DNA from: Aliivibrio_A kagoshimensis
GTDB taxonomy: Bacteria > Pseudomonadota > Gammaproteobacteria > Enterobacterales > Vibrionaceae
DNA: 18,583 nt
NCBI RefSeq assembly: GCF_050337105.1
Contig: NZ_JAKJSQ010000067.1
Span: forward strand, 1 to 18,583
Direction of reading: 5' to 3'
Positions 15,746-18,583 of this stretch are shown here, piece after piece; the first letter of the stretch is position 1, and every line of letters starts with the position of its first letter. A model generated the notes under the pieces. That model ran no database searches, was not told the origin of the DNA, and worked only from the letters and a program-made list of their open reading frames with translations. The translations under genes were made by a program, and so were the position numbers.

Positions 15746-17023
15746 ATGTCGGTTTACAATACCCTCTGCTTTCTTGCTGCAGCAGCTATGTTTATTGCTT
15801 TTTTTAATAGCAAAATCGGAAAAATGCAGACTACAATCGCCATCACGGCAGGCGCAATGATACTGTCGTTAGGCATTATCATTGCAGGTCAAAATGGTTG
15901 GTTTAATTTAACCGAAGTTGCCTCTGAGACTCTAAACACCATTAACTTCGAAGACTTTTTGCTAAAAGGGATCTTAGGCTTCTTACTGTTTGCCGGAGGG
16001 TTAGGCATTAAGCTTCCTCATCTAAAAGATCAAAAGTGGGAAATCACTTCTCTTGCATTGGGTGCAACTCTTTTTTCCACCTTCTTTATCGGTTTTGCTC
16101 TGTGGTTTATCTGCCAGCTTATTGGGGTGCAATTTGACCTTATTTACTGCTTACTATTTGGTTCACTCATTTCGCCAACCGATCCCATCGCAGTGCTGGC
16201 CATTGTTAAAAAACTTGATGCGCCCAAACGAATATCAACACAGATTGAGGGTGAATCATTATTCAACGACGGCTTTGGTTTGGTGATCTTTGTCACTCTG
16301 TTTACCATCGCCTTTGGAAGTGAAACACCAACAGTATTCGGTGTCGTACAGCTGTTTGCACAAGAGGCAATTGGGGGCATTGTTTATGGTTTCATCCTAG
16401 GACTCACCTTCCACTACTTCATCAGTGCAACCAATGATCACTCTATGGAGTTACTCCTTACTATCTGCATTCCAACAGCAGGTTATGCATTAGCAGAAGT
16501 GCTGCATGTGTCAGGGCCTCTAGCTATGGTTGTTTCTGGAATTATGATTGGTAACTGGACCCGATACATAGGCTTTTCTAAAGAGAGTGAAGAGCATTTG
16601 GATCACTTCTGGGAACTGGTAGATGAATTTCTCAATGGTATCTTATTTCTTCTGATTGGCCTCTCTATGTTGCTGTTTAAACTTCACCAAGAGGATTGGA
16701 TCTTGATGGTTATCGCCATTCCACTGGTATTAGTAAGCCGCTACTTAAGTGTTTATCTCTCTTACATAGGCTTTAAACGCTATCGCAGTTATAACTCATG
16801 GTCGGTTAAAATTCTTACTTGGGGTGGACTACGAGGCGGGTTAGCATTAGCGATGGCGATGGCAATTCCGGCAGGTATCATCGTGGTACCAGAAAAAAAC
16901 ATTGATGTCAGGGAGATCATTCTGGTTATGACCTATTCGGTGGTGGTCTTCTCTATCCTTATTCAAGGCTCAACCATTACTAGCTTAATTGAGAAAGCCA
17001 AACAAGAAGAACGTGAGCTTTAA
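15746..17023 (+). CDS. CPA1-family cation/proton antiporter (NhaP-like)
   Basis: A 425-residue inner-membrane protein with about twelve hydrophobic segments and the Na+/H+ exchanger fold. Characteristic motifs are FLLFAGGLGI at about 80, SPTDPIAVLA with Asp146, EGESLFNDG with the Asn174-Asp175 pair of CPA1 transporters, and GGLRGGLALA with Arg363. It exchanges Na+ or K+ for protons, helping pH and salt balance. The ion cannot be told from sequence. The C-terminus is short, without a large cytoplasmic regulatory domain. The ATG at 15746 has AAGGCG upstream. It is divergent from metH, with a shared 203-base region holding MetJ boxes, and converges with metA at a bidirectional terminator. No clear promoter of its own was found. 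Confidence 0.88.
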   Translation: MSVYNTLCFLAAAAMFIAFFNSKIGKMQTTIAITAGAMILSLGIIIAGQNGWFNLTEVASETLNTINFEDFLLKGILGFLLFAGGLGIKLPHLKDQKWEITSLALGATLFSTFFIGFALWFICQLIGVQFDLIYCLLFGSLISPTDPIAVLAIVKKLDAPKRISTQIEGESLFNDGFGLVIFVTLFTIAFGSETPTVFGVVQLFAQEAIGGIVYGFILGLTFHYFISATNDHSMELLLTICIPTAGYALAEVLHVSGPLAMVVSGIMIGNWTRYIGFSKESEEHLDHFWELVDEFLNGILFLLIGLSMLLFKLHQEDWILMVIAIPLVLVSRYLSVYLSYIGFKRYRSYNSWSVKILTWGGLRGGLALAMAMAIPAGIIVVPEKNIDVREIILVMTYSVVVFSILIQGSTITSLIEKAKQEEREL

Positions 17024-17055
17024 ACCTTAATCAGTACAATTAAAAAGTTAACCGC

Positions 17056-17084
17056 AAAAAAACCAGCGCACTCGCTGGTTTTTT
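17056..17084. terminator. Bidirectional terminator between antiporter gene and metA
   Basis: ACCAGCG (17062-17068) pairs with CGCTGGT (17073-17079) around CACT. A run of A on the left (17056-17062) and T on the right (17079-17084) make it work on both strands. Confidence 0.92.
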
Positions 17085-17099
17085 AATGCACCTATTTTG

Positions 17100-18050
17100 C
17101 TATTTCACATCATAATGATTGGTGAATGTTGCATTTTCAAAATCATCGAGGTTATAAGGGGTTTGCTGGTAAACGCAGTAATTCAACCAGTTTGAGAACA
17201 GCAGGTGCCCATGGCTACGCCAGGTGGCAATTGGAGAATTACTTGGATCATTATCGGGGTAATAGTTTAAAGGGACATCTGGCTCCATCCCCTCACTGCT
17301 GTCTCTTTTAAACTCAATATCCAAAGTATTAGCATCATACTCTGGATGACCCGTCACAAAGACATTTCTCATATCCTTAGTAGATGCTAAATACACACCC
17401 GCTTCATTAGAGTGTGCGAGAATGTCTAAGTCAGTATGCTCTTGCAAGTAGTCCAATGAAAAATCCGCATAACGCGAATGCGGAGCGAGAAAGGTATCAT
17501 CGAACCCTCTCAGTACAGGGTGAGCAAGGCTTAATGCCTGATGATTATAAACTCCAGAGAGCTTCGTTTTTCGCGTTCTTTTGGGTAGGTCATAGAGTAA
17601 TTTAAGTCCCGCTTGAGCAGCCCAACAGACATATAGGGTCGAAGTGACATGATCGTTAGCCCAGTCCATGATAGTTCGTAGATGATCCCAATAGATCACA
17701 TCTTCAAACTGTACCAAACCTAACGGTGCGCCAGTAATAATTAAACCATCAAAGTTACGGTTTTTTACCATTTCGAACTGGCGATAAAAGGTATTTAAAT
17801 GCTCTGTCGGGGTATTTTTACTTGGTCTGTCATCAATGCGTAGCAGTTCAACATCAACCTGCAGCGGGCTGTTTGATAGTAACCGCATAAACTGAGTTTC
17901 TGTCTCTATCTTTTTCGGCATTAAGTTGAGAATTAGAACTTTAAGGGGGCGTATCTCTTGCTTGGTTGCTCTGGAGTTCGCCATGACAAATATATTCTCT
18001 TTGCGTAATATATTTGAGGCTGGTAGTGAATCTGGAATCCTAATTGGCAT
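17100..18050 (-). CDS. metA: Homoserine O-succinyltransferase
   Basis: MetA acylates homoserine, committing it to methionine synthesis. The 316-residue protein follows E. coli MetA (309 residues) from MPIRIPDSLPA onward. Active-site residues are all present: Lys46/Lys47 in LMPKKIE, Cys142 in YVCWA as acyl nucleophile, and His235 and Glu237 in TGHPEYD. The acyl-CoA pocket residue 111 is Gly (APLGLV), which in this family goes with succinyl-CoA, while Glu goes with acetyl-CoA. The C-terminal tail is a few residues longer and ends acidic/Asn-rich. The ATG at 18050 is the family start. A strong promoter and a MetJ operator lie just upstream. It is transcribed toward the antiporter gene. Confidence 0.97.
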   Translation of the reverse strand: MPIRIPDSLPASNILRKENIFVMANSRATKQEIRPLKVLILNLMPKKIETETQFMRLLSNSPLQVDVELLRIDDRPSKNTPTEHLNTFYRQFEMVKNRNFDGLIITGAPLGLVQFEDVIYWDHLRTIMDWANDHVTSTLYVCWAAQAGLKLLYDLPKRTRKTKLSGVYNHQALSLAHPVLRGFDDTFLAPHSRYADFSLDYLQEHTDLDILAHSNEAGVYLASTKDMRNVFVTGHPEYDANTLDIEFKRDSSEGMEPDVPLNYYPDNDPSNSPIATWRSHGHLLFSNWLNYCVYQQTPYNLDDFENATFTNHYDVK

Positions 18051-18063
18051 AAAGCTTTCCCTT

Positions 18064-18087
18064 AAACATTTGGACGTCTATACTTCC
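18064..18087 (-). promoter_or_regulatory. MetJ operator of metA
   Basis: GGACGTCT at 18072-18079 matches the met box at 7 of 8 positions. Flanking 8-mers AAACATTT (18064-18071) and ATACTTCC (18080-18087) match at 5 of 8 each. The three tandem boxes cover the expected transcription start, just downstream of the -10. Confidence 0.78.
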
Positions 18088-18088
18088 A

Positions 18089-18117
18089 AATATAATAAGC
18101 TTTACCGCCAATGTCGA
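18089..18117 (-). promoter_or_regulatory. metA promoter
   Basis: On the minus strand TCGACA (18112-18117), 5 of 6 to the -35 consensus, lies 17 bases before TATATT (18089-18094), 5 of 6 to the -10 consensus. Transcription should start near 18082, inside the MetJ operator, about 32 bases before the ATG. Confidence 0.75.
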
Positions 18118-18170
18118 GATAAAAATAGTTCGTTAAAAAAAAACCGCTATCCGTTGGGCTTCCCAAAACG

Positions 18171-18200
18171 AAAAAAGTCAGCATAGCAGCTGACTTTTTT
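18171..18200. terminator. Bidirectional terminator after the small Cys/His protein gene
   Basis: GTCAGC (18177-18182) pairs with GCTGAC (18189-18194) around a six-base loop, flanked by six A and six T. On the minus strand it directly follows the small gene's stop codon at 18202, separating it from metA. A weaker imperfect hairpin with a downstream T-run on the minus strand lies at about 18130-18170. Confidence 0.9.
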
Positions 18201-18201
18201 A

Positions 18202-18477
18202 CTAGAGGCAATAATCAATTGGAATCATTTCAACTTCATCGGATACTTCAATTTGAAAAGTGTAGTTATTACTGTGCTTTTCACACAGTGGAATAACAAA
18301 GGTATCAGATCGGAAATGGTTCTCTTTTTTGACAATCGCGCCATGCGAATTTGAATTGCAGCAATTGATCTCTGAACAATAAGATTTTGGTGCATCGGAA
18401 AAATGTGCCCAATAATCAAACCAGTTTCTTTTTGCTTCTTCAGTTTTCAATTCGTTAGATATATTAGTTAAAATCAT
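18202..18477 (-). CDS. Small Cys/His-rich protein of unknown function, HNH-like zinc-site pattern
   Basis: This 91-residue protein has no signal peptide or membrane segment and is probably cytoplasmic. Residues that could bind zinc are Cys34, Cys39, Cys40, His45, Cys65, His68 and Cys90. The pattern YCSEINCC...HGAIVKK...VIPLCEKHSNN resembles a treble-clef/HNH-like core in small gammaproteobacterial proteins of about 90 residues that carry W...HF.DAP, GAHV and I-PLC-H-N motifs (recalled, not searched). Here GAHV reads GAIV, so one usual His is absent and nuclease activity is doubtful. The start is well supported: AGAGG lies 6 bases before the ATG. It has a strong terminator right after the stop and appears to be a single-gene unit. 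The 106 bases upstream hold no clear promoter or other gene. Confidence 0.7.
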   Translation of the reverse strand: MILTNISNELKTEEAKRNWFDYWAHFSDAPKSYCSEINCCNSNSHGAIVKKENHFRSDTFVIPLCEKHSNNYTFQIEVSDEVEMIPIDYCL

Positions 18478-18583
18478 AAAGACCTCTTACATAAATAATA
18501 ATCGGTACATTAAGTTAGGTTCACTATTCGTTAACTCAATTAACCAACTAGCCTTCTACAGTACTAAGATATCTCTTTATGAA

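Noticed and set aside
1..18583. CRISPR array, tRNA, prophage or IS element
   Set aside because: No spaced identical repeats, tRNA cloverleaf, transposase or terminal inverted repeats with target duplications were seen.

Overview
The window reads as chromosomal DNA of a gammaproteobacterium, most likely a Vibrio or close relative. UvrA, GalU, LysC, MetH and MetA are near full-length matches to the enterobacterial and vibrio forms. From memory, the order lysC - class V aminotransferase - PglL-type ligase - uvrA - galU matches a conserved Vibrio neighbourhood. No rRNA, tRNA, IS element, integrase or CRISPR array was seen.

Left part (1-4024), surface glycans. galU (UDP-glucose synthesis) is followed 3 bases later by a membrane-anchored VpsP/TPR-like protein. 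After a 70-nt palindrome and a good promoter comes a secreted Ala-rich protein built of about twelve roughly 15-residue repeats, then an O-antigen-ligase/Wzy-type membrane protein. These three genes sit between galU and uvrA. They look like an accessory polysaccharide or glycosylation module and are the least explained part of the window.

Middle (4025-10057). uvrA has a near-consensus LexA box and ends in a strong terminator. Next is a PglL-type O-oligosaccharyltransferase, then a convergent alanine-glyoxylate/serine-pyruvate type aminotransferase.

Right part (10058-18204), aspartate-family amino acids. lysC is preceded by a lysine riboswitch with a readable translational switch. Its promoter shares its -35 with the divergent aminotransferase promoter. 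metH converges on lysC across a bidirectional terminator. Between metH and a divergent CPA1 cation/proton antiporter lies a perfect MetJ box. metA converges on the antiporter gene and has a consensus-like promoter with a MetJ operator just downstream of its -10. At the right end a small Cys/His-rich protein of unknown function is followed by its own terminator.

Together the right part makes lysine- and methionine-branch intermediates under lysine (riboswitch) and methionine (MetJ) control. The left part supplies and transfers sugars for surface glycans. uvrA is an SOS DNA-repair gene embedded between two ligase-type genes. The only gene-free stretch over 300 bases is 10025-10457, which holds the divergent promoters and the riboswitch.
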